Shown: positions 16,859 to 24,222 of the stretch, piece after piece
Layout of the letters: every line of letters begins with the position of its first letter
Position numbering within the stretch: position 1 is the stretch's first letter
DNA from: Natranaerobius trueperi
GTDB lineage: Bacteria > Bacillota > Natranaerobiia > Natranaerobiales > Natranaerobiaceae
Assembly (NCBI RefSeq): GCF_002216005.1
Contig: NZ_NIQC01000022.1
Span: 1-41,575, forward strand
Reading direction: 5' to 3'
Length of the DNA: 41,575 bases
The notes under the pieces: generated by a model
The model's input: only the letters and a program-made list of their open reading frames with translations
What the model was told of the DNA's origin: nothing
Database searches by the model: none
Translations under genes and position numbers: made by a program

Positions 16859-17165
16859 TGGTATAAAGGAGATCCTCACATTCATTGTGTGTTATCTCTA
16901 TATGTACAGGTTTCGATATGGGCCCCAAAAACATACTAACTACTAGTAAAAATAATTGGATTGATATTATTGCGATTACAGATCATAATACCGGGTTAAA
17001 CATTCCAGCTTTTAAAAAACAGCCAAAGTATTTGGTATAAACAGTTATACCTAGAATGGAAGTACAAACAAAATAAGAAATACACTGTCTATCTATTTTC
17101 CGAATCATGAAACAATGGCTTTATTTGATCTGTATTTTCGAAAACACTTTCTAATACACGAAACA
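16859..17165 (+). pseudogene. Decayed PHP-domain metal-dependent phosphoesterase gene
   Basis: The fragment begins KGDPHIHCVLSL, then after a frameshift near 16898 reads CTGFDMGPKNIL and NNWIDIIAITDHNTGLN up to a stop at 17038. These are the first two metal-binding motifs of PHP phosphoesterases (H-x-H and TDHN). Later pieces (VIPRMEVQTK, FPNHETMALFDLYF) appear in other frames with stops between. At least two frameshifts and two stops make it a pseudogene. PHP genes commonly sit beside DRTGG genes in hydrogenase clusters, which supports the call. Confidence 0.7.
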
Positions 17166-17248
17166 ATGAAGACATAGTAAAAGAATATCTTATAATAGTT
17201 TTTTCAGAGACGCATGAATTTATACATATAAGAATGAATACAAATTAT

Positions 17249-17275
17249 ACATGGTTTCTTTTAAAGGAACCATGT
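17249..17275 (+). promoter_or_regulatory. Hairpin upstream of the formate dehydrogenase operon
   Basis: ACATGGTTTC (17249-17258) pairs with GGAACCATGT (17266-17275), 10 bp with one G-T and a 7-base loop, with no T-run. It is about 120 bp before the operon's first gene. It may be a control element, or part of the decayed gene's DNA. Confidence 0.35.
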
Positions 17276-17396
17276 TGGATGAAAAAAGAAGTTTTTACTA
17301 AACAGAAAAGGTGGTGTTTATTAAAGTTTTTAAGAACAAGAGAAATTTTAACTTTTAAAGAGTCAGGATAAATATAAATAGGAAGGGGGAGGTATT

Positions 17397-17885
17397 GTGG
17401 CTGAATGTAAGTGCGATCATGCAGTAAAGAAACAAGAAGAGGAACAAGTAGAAGAAATTTTATCTGAGTTTAAAGACCAGGAAGGTACCTTGATTTCAGC
17501 ACTGCAAAAAGTACAAGACTTTTATGGTTATTTACCTGAAAGAGGAATGAAAAAAGTTGCCGATGCTTTTGATATGCCTCTAAGTAAAGTGTTTGGAGTT
17601 GCAACATTTTATGATCAGTTTCAATTACAACAAAGAGGTGAATGGGTGATTCGAGTTTGTACTGGTACAGCATGCCATGTACGAGGGGCCGCAGAAATCA
17701 TTGACAGGTTGACTGAAGAGCTTGACATTCAACCAGGAGAAACCACCGAAGATCTGAAATTTACAATAGCGCCTGTAGCTTGTATTGGTTCCTGTGGATT
17801 AGCGCCTGTTATTATGGTAAATGACAATACTCATGGTCGTTTAACCCCTGATCAGATTCCTGAGATAATAGAAAAATATAAATAG
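17397..17885 (+). CDS. NuoE/HydC-like 24-kDa [2Fe-2S] subunit of NAD-linked formate dehydrogenase
   Basis: The 162-residue thioredoxin-fold protein carries a [2Fe-2S] cluster on Cys88, Cys93, Cys129 and Cys133 (CTGTAC and CIGSC). It has the helical N-terminal domain of the complex I 24-kDa family (LISALQKVQDFYGYLPERGM, KVFGVATFYDQF). It should pass electrons between the NuoF-like flavin subunit and the FdhA chain. An extra N-terminal AECKCDH adds two Cys not in the core family. The GTG at 17397 is supported by GGGGGAGG; the overlapping TTG at 17395 is out of frame. It is the first gene of a tight operon, with the next gene 2 bp away. Confidence 0.92.
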   Translation: MAECKCDHAVKKQEEEQVEEILSEFKDQEGTLISALQKVQDFYGYLPERGMKKVADAFDMPLSKVFGVATFYDQFQLQQRGEWVIRVCTGTACHVRGAAEIIDRLTEELDIQPGETTEDLKFTIAPVACIGSCGLAPVIMVNDNTHGRLTPDQIPEIIEKYK

Positions 17886-17887
17886 AT

Positions 17888-18436
17888 ATGAAAGAATTAT
17901 CACTACATTTATTAGATTTAATACAAAACTCTATCGAAGCTTCAGCAACTAAGATATATGTAAAAGTTTATTTGAGTTATGTTAATGATCAACTTATCAT
18001 TGAAGTTATAGATAACGGTAAAGGTATAGAGGATAGTTTGAAAGAACAGGTGACAGACCCTTTTAAAACTACTAGGACAACACGAAGGGTAGGACTAGGG
18101 TTATCCTTACTTGAAATGAAAGCAAAGCAGTGTGATGGTGGAATTAAGGTAGAGTCTAATTTAAAGGGGCTAGGAACCAAGGTATCAGTTTGGTTTAAAT
18201 ATAGTCACTGGGATAGGCCTCCAATTGGTAAATTAATAAATACTATAATAACTGTTTTTCAAGCTAATCCTGATCTTGATTTAGAATTTAGTTATCAAGT
18301 GGAAAATTCTAATTTTGAATTTTCTACTGAGGAAGTAAAAGCAGTCCTCAATAAAGATGCATTTAGAAATTTGAAGGTGCTTAACTGGGTTAAGGAGTAT
18401 TTAGAAGAAAACATACAGTTAAATGGGGGTGACTAA
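17888..18436 (+). CDS. HATPase-domain protein in the formate dehydrogenase operon
   Basis: This 182-residue GHKL-type ATPase without a histidine phosphorylation domain has an N box LIQNSIEASATKI, a G1 box VIDNGKGIED, DPFKTTRTTRRVGLGLSLL (G2-like) and GLGTKVSVWF. It resembles the ATPase half of sensor kinases or anti-sigma factors. Homologues recur between NuoE- and NuoF-like genes of hydrogenase and formate dehydrogenase clusters. Their role is not known to me; a regulator or assembly ATPase is a guess. The ATG is only 2 bp after the previous stop and the next gene follows 2 bp on, so it is translationally coupled. The C-terminal ~70 residues (from about SHWDRPP) show no recognised motif. Confidence 0.83.
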   Translation: MKELSLHLLDLIQNSIEASATKIYVKVYLSYVNDQLIIEVIDNGKGIEDSLKEQVTDPFKTTRTTRRVGLGLSLLEMKAKQCDGGIKVESNLKGLGTKVSVWFKYSHWDRPPIGKLINTIITVFQANPDLDLEFSYQVENSNFEFSTEEVKAVLNKDAFRNLKVLNWVKEYLEENIQLNGGD

Positions 18437-18438
18437 AT

Positions 18439-18816
18439 TTGTCTAAACTAAAATCATTAGAAGATTTAAAAAGATATAGAGAGCAAGCAAAAGAAACTAT
18501 AAAAGCTAGGAAAACTAATGAAAATCTACTTATAGTAGGGATGGGTACTTGTGGTATAGCTGCAGGTGCTAGGGAAGTTCTTAATGTGTTCATGGAAGAG
18601 TTAAATAAAAGAGAATTAAGTGATATAACAGTTACACAAACTGGTTGTATTGGGATGTGTGAAAATGAGGTGTTAGTAGGTGTTAAAAAGCAAGGTGAGG
18701 AGAGAATTACCTATGGTAATGTTGCTCCTGAGGATGTTCCACGAATAATTAATGATCATGTTGTTAATGGAAAAATAGTTAACGATTTAGTAATAGGAAA
18801 ACCTCAAAGTAAATAG
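18439..18816 (+). CDS. Thioredoxin-like (2Fe-2S) ferredoxin-domain protein
   Basis: The 125 residues have a charged N-terminal helix (KSLEDLKRYREQAKETIKAR) and then a thioredoxin-like ferredoxin domain with GMGTCGIAAGAREVL and TQTGCIGMCENEVLVGV. Three of the four usual ligand Cys are seen; the position before GMGTC is not Cys, which is the norm in this subfamily. It corresponds to the small subunit lying between NuoE- and NuoF-like genes in NADH-dependent hydrogenases and formate dehydrogenases. The start is TTG at 18439, two bases after the previous stop, behind GGGGGTGAC in that gene's end. Confidence 0.85.
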   Translation: MSKLKSLEDLKRYREQAKETIKARKTNENLLIVGMGTCGIAAGAREVLNVFMEELNKRELSDITVTQTGCIGMCENEVLVGVKKQGEERITYGNVAPEDVPRIINDHVVNGKIVNDLVIGKPQSK

Positions 18817-18833
18817 GGAGAGGAGGGGTAAAA

Positions 18834-20630
18834 ATGGAATCATATAGATCTCATGTTTTAATATGCGGAGATACAGGCTGTAATTCATCCGATAGTCCCC
18901 AAATACAAGAGAAATTTACTGAAGAATTAGAAAAAAATGGGTTAACTAATGAAGTTAAGTTAATAATAACTGGTTATCATGGCTTATGTGAGCTAGCCCC
19001 TATAGTCATAGTATATCCAGAAGGGACTTCTTACTTTAAAGTATCGCAAGATGATGTCTCAGAAATTGTTGAAGAACACTTGCTTAAAGGTAGGACTGTA
19101 GATCGATTAATGTATCATGACCGTGACAGTGAAGAGAAAATTCCTTACTATAATGAAATTGACTTTTATAAACAGCAAGAAAGAATCGTATTAAGAAATT
19201 GTGGTTATATTAACCCAGATAGTATTAATGAATATATTGCACAGGGTGGCTACGAAGGACTAGCAAAAGCTCTTGTTGAATTTGAAAGAGAAGAGGTTAC
19301 AGAAGAAGTTATTAAATCAAATTTAAGAGGTAGAGGAGGAGCCGGATTCCCTACCGGGGAGAAATGGAAGTTAGCGGGTCAAGAACCTGCCGAACCTAAA
19401 TATATGGTGTGTAATGCTGATGAAGGTGACCCGGGTGCATTTATAGACAGAAGTATTTTAGAGGGGGACCCTCATAGTGTTATAGAAGGTATGGTAATAG
19501 CAGGATATGTTATTGGGGCTGAAATTGGTTATGTATATGTGAGAGCGGAATGCCAATTAGCAGTGCGTCGTTTAAGGATGGCAATTGAACAAGCTGAGCA
19601 ATTGGGGCTTTTAGGTGAAAATATTCTTGGAACAGGTGTAAACTTTACTTTAAAAGTAGTAGAGGGTGCAGGAGCATTTGTATGTGGTGAAAGTACTGCG
19701 CTTACTAGAGCCATAGAAGGTAGAAGAGGAATGCCACGACCTACTCCTCCAAGATCTACAGAACAAGGATTATGGGGCAAACCAACAGTTGTAAACAATG
19801 TTGAAACATTAGCATGTGTACCGTATATTTTAGCAAATGGCGCTGATTGGTTCACTAATTACGGTACCCCAAAAAGTCCTGGAACTAAAGTTTTCGCGTT
19901 AACAGGTAAGGTGAAAAACACTGGTTTGGTTGAAGTTCCAATGGGGACAAGTATTCGAGATATTGTTTTTGATATCGGGGGCGGCGGAATACAACAAGAC
20001 AATGAAATAAAAGCAGTTCAGATAGGAGGCCCTTCAGGCTTTTGTCTTCCTGAAGATAAATTAGACCTACCTGTTGAGTTTGACACGTTAGATGATGCAG
20101 GTGCAATGATGGGTTCAGGTGGTCTTGTAGTAATGGATGAAGAGACATGTGTAGTTAATGAGTCTAAACTTCACTTGAAATTTATTCAATCTGAATCTTG
20201 TGGAAAATGTACTCCATGTCGTGAAGGCACAAAAAGAATGTTAGAAATATTAGAGCGAATTACCGAAGGTAAAGGCCGATCTGGAGATATTGAATTAATG
20301 AAAGAGCTTGGCGATATGATAATTAATACCTCTTTATGTGGGCTAGGTAAATCAGCACCAAACCCAGTTTTAAGTACACTAAGGTGTTTTGAAGATGAAT
20401 ATAAAGAGCATTTAGAGAATGAAAGATGTCCTGCTGGTGTATGTTCAGATTTAGTTAAATATCAAATTGTTCCAGATAATTGTATTGGATGTACTGCTTG
20501 TGCAAGAGTTTGTCCGGTAGATGCGATTTCCGGTGAAAAGAAACAGCCACATGAAATTGATCCTGATAAATGTATTGGGTGTGGCGAATGTTTAAAAAAG
20601 TGCAAGTTTGAAGCAGTAGTTTTAGGATAA
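18834..20630 (+). CDS. NuoF/HydB-like flavin subunit of NAD-linked formate dehydrogenase
   Basis: This 598-residue subunit should bind NAD(H) and FMN and exchange electrons with the Fe-S chain. The domains in order are: an N-terminal thioredoxin-like ferredoxin domain (~1-95); the NuoF core with GRGGAGFPTG (166-175), the NADEGDPGAF and GAGAFVCGESTAL flavin/NAD segments and SCGKCTPCREG ligating a [4Fe-4S] (Cys456, 459, 462); and a C-terminal two-cluster ferredoxin (CIGCTACARVC from 550, CIGCGECLKKC from 580). This is the architecture of bifurcating hydrogenase HydB and similar formate dehydrogenase subunits. In the N-terminal domain the expected TGCHGFC is TGYHGLC, so one of four ligand Cys (position 48) is Tyr. 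The ATG at 18834 follows GGAGAGGAGGGG. Confidence 0.94.
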   Translation: MESYRSHVLICGDTGCNSSDSPQIQEKFTEELEKNGLTNEVKLIITGYHGLCELAPIVIVYPEGTSYFKVSQDDVSEIVEEHLLKGRTVDRLMYHDRDSEEKIPYYNEIDFYKQQERIVLRNCGYINPDSINEYIAQGGYEGLAKALVEFEREEVTEEVIKSNLRGRGGAGFPTGEKWKLAGQEPAEPKYMVCNADEGDPGAFIDRSILEGDPHSVIEGMVIAGYVIGAEIGYVYVRAECQLAVRRLRMAIEQAEQLGLLGENILGTGVNFTLKVVEGAGAFVCGESTALTRAIEGRRGMPRPTPPRSTEQGLWGKPTVVNNVETLACVPYILANGADWFTNYGTPKSPGTKVFALTGKVKNTGLVEVPMGTSIRDIVFDIGGGGIQQDNEIKAVQIGGPSGFCLPEDKLDLPVEFDTLDDAGAMMGSGGLVVMDEETCVVNESKLHLKFIQSESCGKCTPCREGTKRMLEILERITEGKGRSGDIELMKELGDMIINTSLCGLGKSAPNPVLSTLRCFEDEYKEHLENERCPAGVCSDLVKYQIVPDNCIGCTACARVCPVDAISGEKKQPHEIDPDKCIGCGECLKKCKFEAVVLG

Positions 20631-20673
20631 CCTTCATTCTAGAGTATAAATGAAGAAAAGGGGGAGAGGGAAG

Positions 20674-23373
20674 ATGAGCTTTGTTACCGTAACTATTGAC
20701 GGACAAACCATAGAAGTTCCTAAAACTGCAACAGTTTTAGAGGCTTGTGAACAAGCGGGAAAAAAAATTCCTACGCTTTGTCATCAAAAAGACCTAGAAA
20801 TAGTAGGAGCTTGTCGTATGTGCGTGGTTGAAGTTGAAAATGTAGATAATTTACCAGCTTCTTGTGCGTTACCTGTTAAAGATGGGATGGTAGTTAAAAC
20901 AAACACTGAAAAAGTTCACAAAGCCAGAAAAATGGTTCTTGAGCTGTTATGGGCAAATCATCCAAATGATTGTTTAACGTGTGAAGCAACTGGAGACTGT
21001 AAGTTACAAGACTATTGTTATGAGTACGGGGTCAAAGAATCTCGTTTTGAAGGAGAAGTAAGAAAAGTAGATGCAGATATTTCAGGTAAGTTTATTAAGA
21101 AAAATCCAGTAAAATGCATACTGTGCGGTAAATGCATTAAAGTTTGCCATGATATTCAAGGGTCGCAAGCCATTGACTTTATCGGTAGAGGTTTCTATAA
21201 AAAAGTTTCTACCTTTTATGACCACTCTCTTGATGAATCTTCCTGTGTCAACTGTGGGAACTGTATTACAGTGTGTCCAGTAGGGGCTTTAGAATCAAAG
21301 CCTACGAAGGGAAAAGGAAGACTCTATGAATTTGATAAGGTTAAAACAACTTGTCCATATTGTGGAGTGGGTTGTACCTTTAATCTAAACGTGAAGGACG
21401 GAGAAGTAGTTGGGGTGTCCCCTAATGATGAGGCAGTAGTTAATGATGGATATTTATGTGTCAAAGGTCGTTTTGGTACTGGATTCATTCAAAGTGATGA
21501 TAGACTAACTAAGCCTTTAGTTAGAAAAAATGGTGAATTGGTTGAAACTAACTGGAATGAGGCTTTAAGTAAAGTTGCAGAAAACTTAACAATGTTAAAA
21601 GAAAAATATGGAGGGGAATCATTAGGATTTTTAACCTCAGCTAAATGTACCAATGAGGAAAATTATCTATTTCAAAAATTTGCACGAGCAGCTGTTGGAA
21701 GTAATAATGTTGACCATTGTGCTCGCCTCTGACATGCTCCTACAGTGGCCGGTCTGGCCACACAGTTTGGAAGTGGAGCGATGACAAATAGTATTGGTGA
21801 AATAGAAGAGACTGAGGCAATTTTCGCTATAGGTACTAATACTACTGAGGCACATCCTATAATTGCTCAAAAAATATTTAAAGCTAAAAAGAAAGGTGCT
21901 AAACTAGTTGTTGCTGATCCAAGGAAAACAGGAATTGCGGAAAAAGCAGATGTTTGGCTACAGAATCTACCGGGAACTAATGTTGCTTTATTAAAAGGTA
22001 TGATGAAGGTTGTATATGATAAAGGGTTAATAGATAAAGAATTTATTAAAAATAACACAGAAGACTTTGAAGAATTAGAAAAGAACTTAAAGGATGTTTC
22101 ATTAGATCAAATATCAGAAATAACAAAAGTGCCAAAAGAGAAAATTGAACAGGCAGCTTTGATTTATGGTGAGAATGGTAAAGCTTGTATACTATATACA
22201 ATGGGCATAACTCAATTCACAACAGGTACAGATGGAGTGTCTTCAATTGCTAACTTAGCAATGATGACAGGGAATCTTGGGCGTGAAAGCACTGGTGTCA
22301 ATCCATTAAGAGGACAGAATAATGTACAAGGTGCTTGTGATCTAGGAGGACTTCCTAATGTCTATACAGGGTATCAAAAAATAGCTGATAAAGAAATTGT
22401 TAATAAATTTTCTAAAGCGTGGGGGACAGATTTAAACCCTCATCCAGGAAAACCTGTTACCGAGATAATTAACTCTGCAGGTGAAGAAATCAAGGGTATG
22501 TACATTATGGGTGAAAACCCTATGGTAACAGATGCTAACTTATGTCATGTGGAAGAAGCTTTTGAAAGTTTAGAGTTTTTAGTAGTACAAGATATTTTCT
22601 TAACAGAAACTGCACAAAAGGCAGATGTTGTGTTACCAGCTAGTTCATATGCAGAAAAAGATGGAACATTTACTAATACTGAAAGAAGAGTTCAAAGAGT
22701 ACGTAAAGCTATTGAACCTGTAGGAGACAGTAAACCTGATTGGCAGATAATATGTGAACTTTCATCAAAAATGGGACTGAAAATGGAATATAGTCATCCA
22801 GTAGAGATTATGGATGAGATTAGAGAAGTTACACCAAGTTATAAAGGGATTACTTATGATCGTATAGAGAAAAATGGCATTCAATGGCCGTGTCCAACAG
22901 AAGATCATCCTGGTACAAAGTATCTTCATAAAGATGGTAACTTCAAAAGAGGCAGGGGAAAGTTTGTGGCTATAGATTACAAACCGCCTGCAGAAAATGT
23001 AGATCAGGAATATCCGTTTATTTTAACAACTGGACGAATGTTATATCACTACCATGCAACAATGACAAGAAAAGTAGCTGAGTTAAATGAAAAGGTTTCT
23101 AAAGGTTATGTAGAGATAAATAATGAAGATGCTGAAGATTTAGGGATTATCGATGGTGATATAGTGAAAGTTTCTTCACGTAGAGGAGCTGTAAAAACAC
23201 AAGCTATGGTAACTGAAAAAATAGCTTCAGGTGTGGTTTATATGAACTTCCATTTTGCAGAAGAGGCTATCAACCAACTAACTAATGATGCTCTTGATCC
23301 TAAAGCAAGAACACCTGAATTAAAAGTGAGTACTGTAAATATTGAAAAAATAAAAGAAACTAAGTCTAAATAG
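20674..23373 (+). CDS. fdhA: Selenocysteine-containing formate dehydrogenase catalytic subunit
   Basis: This is one 899-residue protein read through an in-frame TGA at 21730-21732 (selenocysteine 353) in DHCARL-U-HAPTVAGL, exactly the active-site context of Sec formate dehydrogenases. It interconverts formate and CO2 at a molybdo- or tungsto-bis-pyranopterin site. N-terminal NuoG-like wiring: [2Fe-2S] Cys36/47/50/64; [4Fe-4S] His96, Cys100/103/109; a two-cluster ferredoxin (CILCGKC from 148, CVNCGNC from 191); then CPYCGVGC (227-234) for the cluster next to the cofactor. The molybdopterin-binding part continues to the C-terminus (NPLRGQNNVQGACDLGG, PASSYAEKDGTFTNTERR, HYHATMTRK). The ATG at 20674 follows GGGGAGAGGG; an upstream ATG at 20650 is poorly placed. 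A terminator follows. Conventional gene finding would split it into two genes. Confidence 0.95.
21730..21763 (+). promoter_or_regulatory. SECIS-like hairpin directing UGA to selenocysteine
   Basis: The UGA at 21730-21732 is followed 12 bases later by GTGGCC (21745-21750), loop GGTCT (21751-21755) and GGCCAC (21756-21761), a perfect 6-bp stem. The GGUCU apical loop matches that of the E. coli fdhF SECIS recognised by SelB, and the distance from the UGA is in the right range. The codons inside the hairpin also fit the conserved protein TVAGLAT. Confidence 0.88.
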
Positions 23374-23380
23374 TAGATGA

Positions 23381-23420
23381 GAACCTTTCCAAATAAGGGG
23401 ATTTGGAAAGGTTCTTTTAA
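23381..23420 (+). terminator. Terminator of the formate dehydrogenase operon
   Basis: GAACCTTTCCAAAT pairs perfectly with ATTTGGAAAGGTTC (ending 23414), followed by TTTTAA. It lies 8 bp after the fdhA stop. Confidence 0.92.
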
Positions 23421-23462
23421 TGTTTAACTCTTTAAAGTAAAATGTAAATTAAAAGTGGTAAA

Positions 23463-23843
23463 ATGGAGGCTAAATTTAAAGCGCAGCCAGTACATGGTCA
23501 GCAAGACCCTTGTCTAGTAACTGGAGCTATAAGCAAAACTGTTGGAGAAGAAGGATATCTAGGTTTAGAAATCTGATTAATAAAGTTATAAAAGAAAATA
23601 CTATTGTTCTGTACCTTCTACTTTGAAACATCAACAAACTCTACTTAAAAATAGCGCTTAGAGGTTTTATCATAACTAGCAAAAGATAATAATTTATGCA
23701 CAATTGTAGACAATACTATCATAACCCCTTATTCACATAAGCCTTTATAATATGGTGTAGATGCAGTAATTCACAGTGCTATTATATATGTTTGTTGTTA
23801 CTGATGCAGTAGGCGGTTTATTAATTAATTCACAGAATTTATA
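23463..23843 (+). pseudogene. Decayed Cys/Met-metabolism PLP enzyme gene
   Basis: A start-like MEAKFKAQPVHGQQDPCLVTGAIS resembles the N-terminus of cystathionine gamma-lyase / methionine gamma-lyase proteins (AVHGGQDPDPVTGAIS). After a large deletion it reads LAKDNNLCTIVDNTIITPY, then KPL, a stop, YGVDAVIHSAI, and in another frame VVTDAVGGLLINSQNL. This corresponds to the VVDNTFATPYLQKPLELGAD, VVHSATKY and GHSDVVGG segments. The PLP lysine region (SATKYxxGH) is destroyed. It is clearly a pseudogene; which enzyme of the family it was cannot be told. Nothing else is seen in 23421-24002 apart from a possible extended-10 (TGTTAAAAT at 23950-23958) for the next gene. Confidence 0.75.
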
Positions 23844-24002
23844 AGAGTCGTCACTCATTTCTCGTAAATTTAGACATGAAAGGTTCACGATTTAGATAAT
23901 GTAAACAGTTAAAATTATGGTTATTTTTCTAGAATATAGAATGAATTTATGTTAAAATGATTATGACTAATTAGTTATTATTATTAAGAAAGGAGAGTTT
24001 TT

Positions 24003-24161
24003 ATGAAAAAATATGTATGTACTGTTTGTGGTTGGGTATATGATCCTGAACTAGGTGATCCAGATAATGGTGTTGCGCCAGGAACGGCTTTTGATGATAT
24101 TCCTGAAGAATGGGTTTGTCCGGAATGTGGTGTGGATAAAAGCATGTTTGAAGAAGAGTAA
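24003..24161 (+). CDS. Rubredoxin
   Basis: This 52-residue mononuclear iron protein carries both knuckles: CTVCGW (Cys6, Cys9) and CPECGV (Cys39, Cys42). The conserved core [18 protein letters not shown] and [10 protein letters not shown] matches clostridial rubredoxins. It shuttles single electrons in the cytosol, typically to oxygen- or superoxide-reducing enzymes. The ATG at 24003 follows AAAGGAGAG. It is paired with the NADH:rubredoxin reductase-like gene 61 bp downstream, the likely electron donor. Being very short, it is easily missed by gene finders. Confidence 0.96.
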   Translation: MKKYVCTVCGWVYDPELGDPDNGVAPGTAFDDIPEEWVCPECGVDKSMFEEE

Positions 24162-24168
24162 TATAAAT

Positions 24169-24197
24169 TATGCGGGACCACAGATGTGGCCCGCATA
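24169..24197 (+). promoter_or_regulatory. Intercistronic hairpin between rubredoxin and its reductase
   Basis: TATGCGGG (24169-24176) and CCAC pair with GTGG and CCCGCATA (24190-24197), a 12-bp stem with one bulged A. There is no T-run, so it is more likely an mRNA-processing or stability element that lets rubredoxin be made in excess than a full terminator. Confidence 0.5.
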
Positions 24198-24222
24198 TTA
24201 TGTATAGGCGAGGTGATATGGG

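Noticed and set aside
20650-20673. Upstream ATG giving eight extra residues on FdhA
   Set aside because: It lacks a well-spaced ribosome site, and the GGGGAGAGGG site sits between it and the ATG at 20674.
21745-23373. A separate 542-residue oxidoreductase gene starting after the TGA
   Set aside because: There is no ribosome site, and the start would fall inside the SECIS-like stem; the active-site context shows it is the rest of FdhA.
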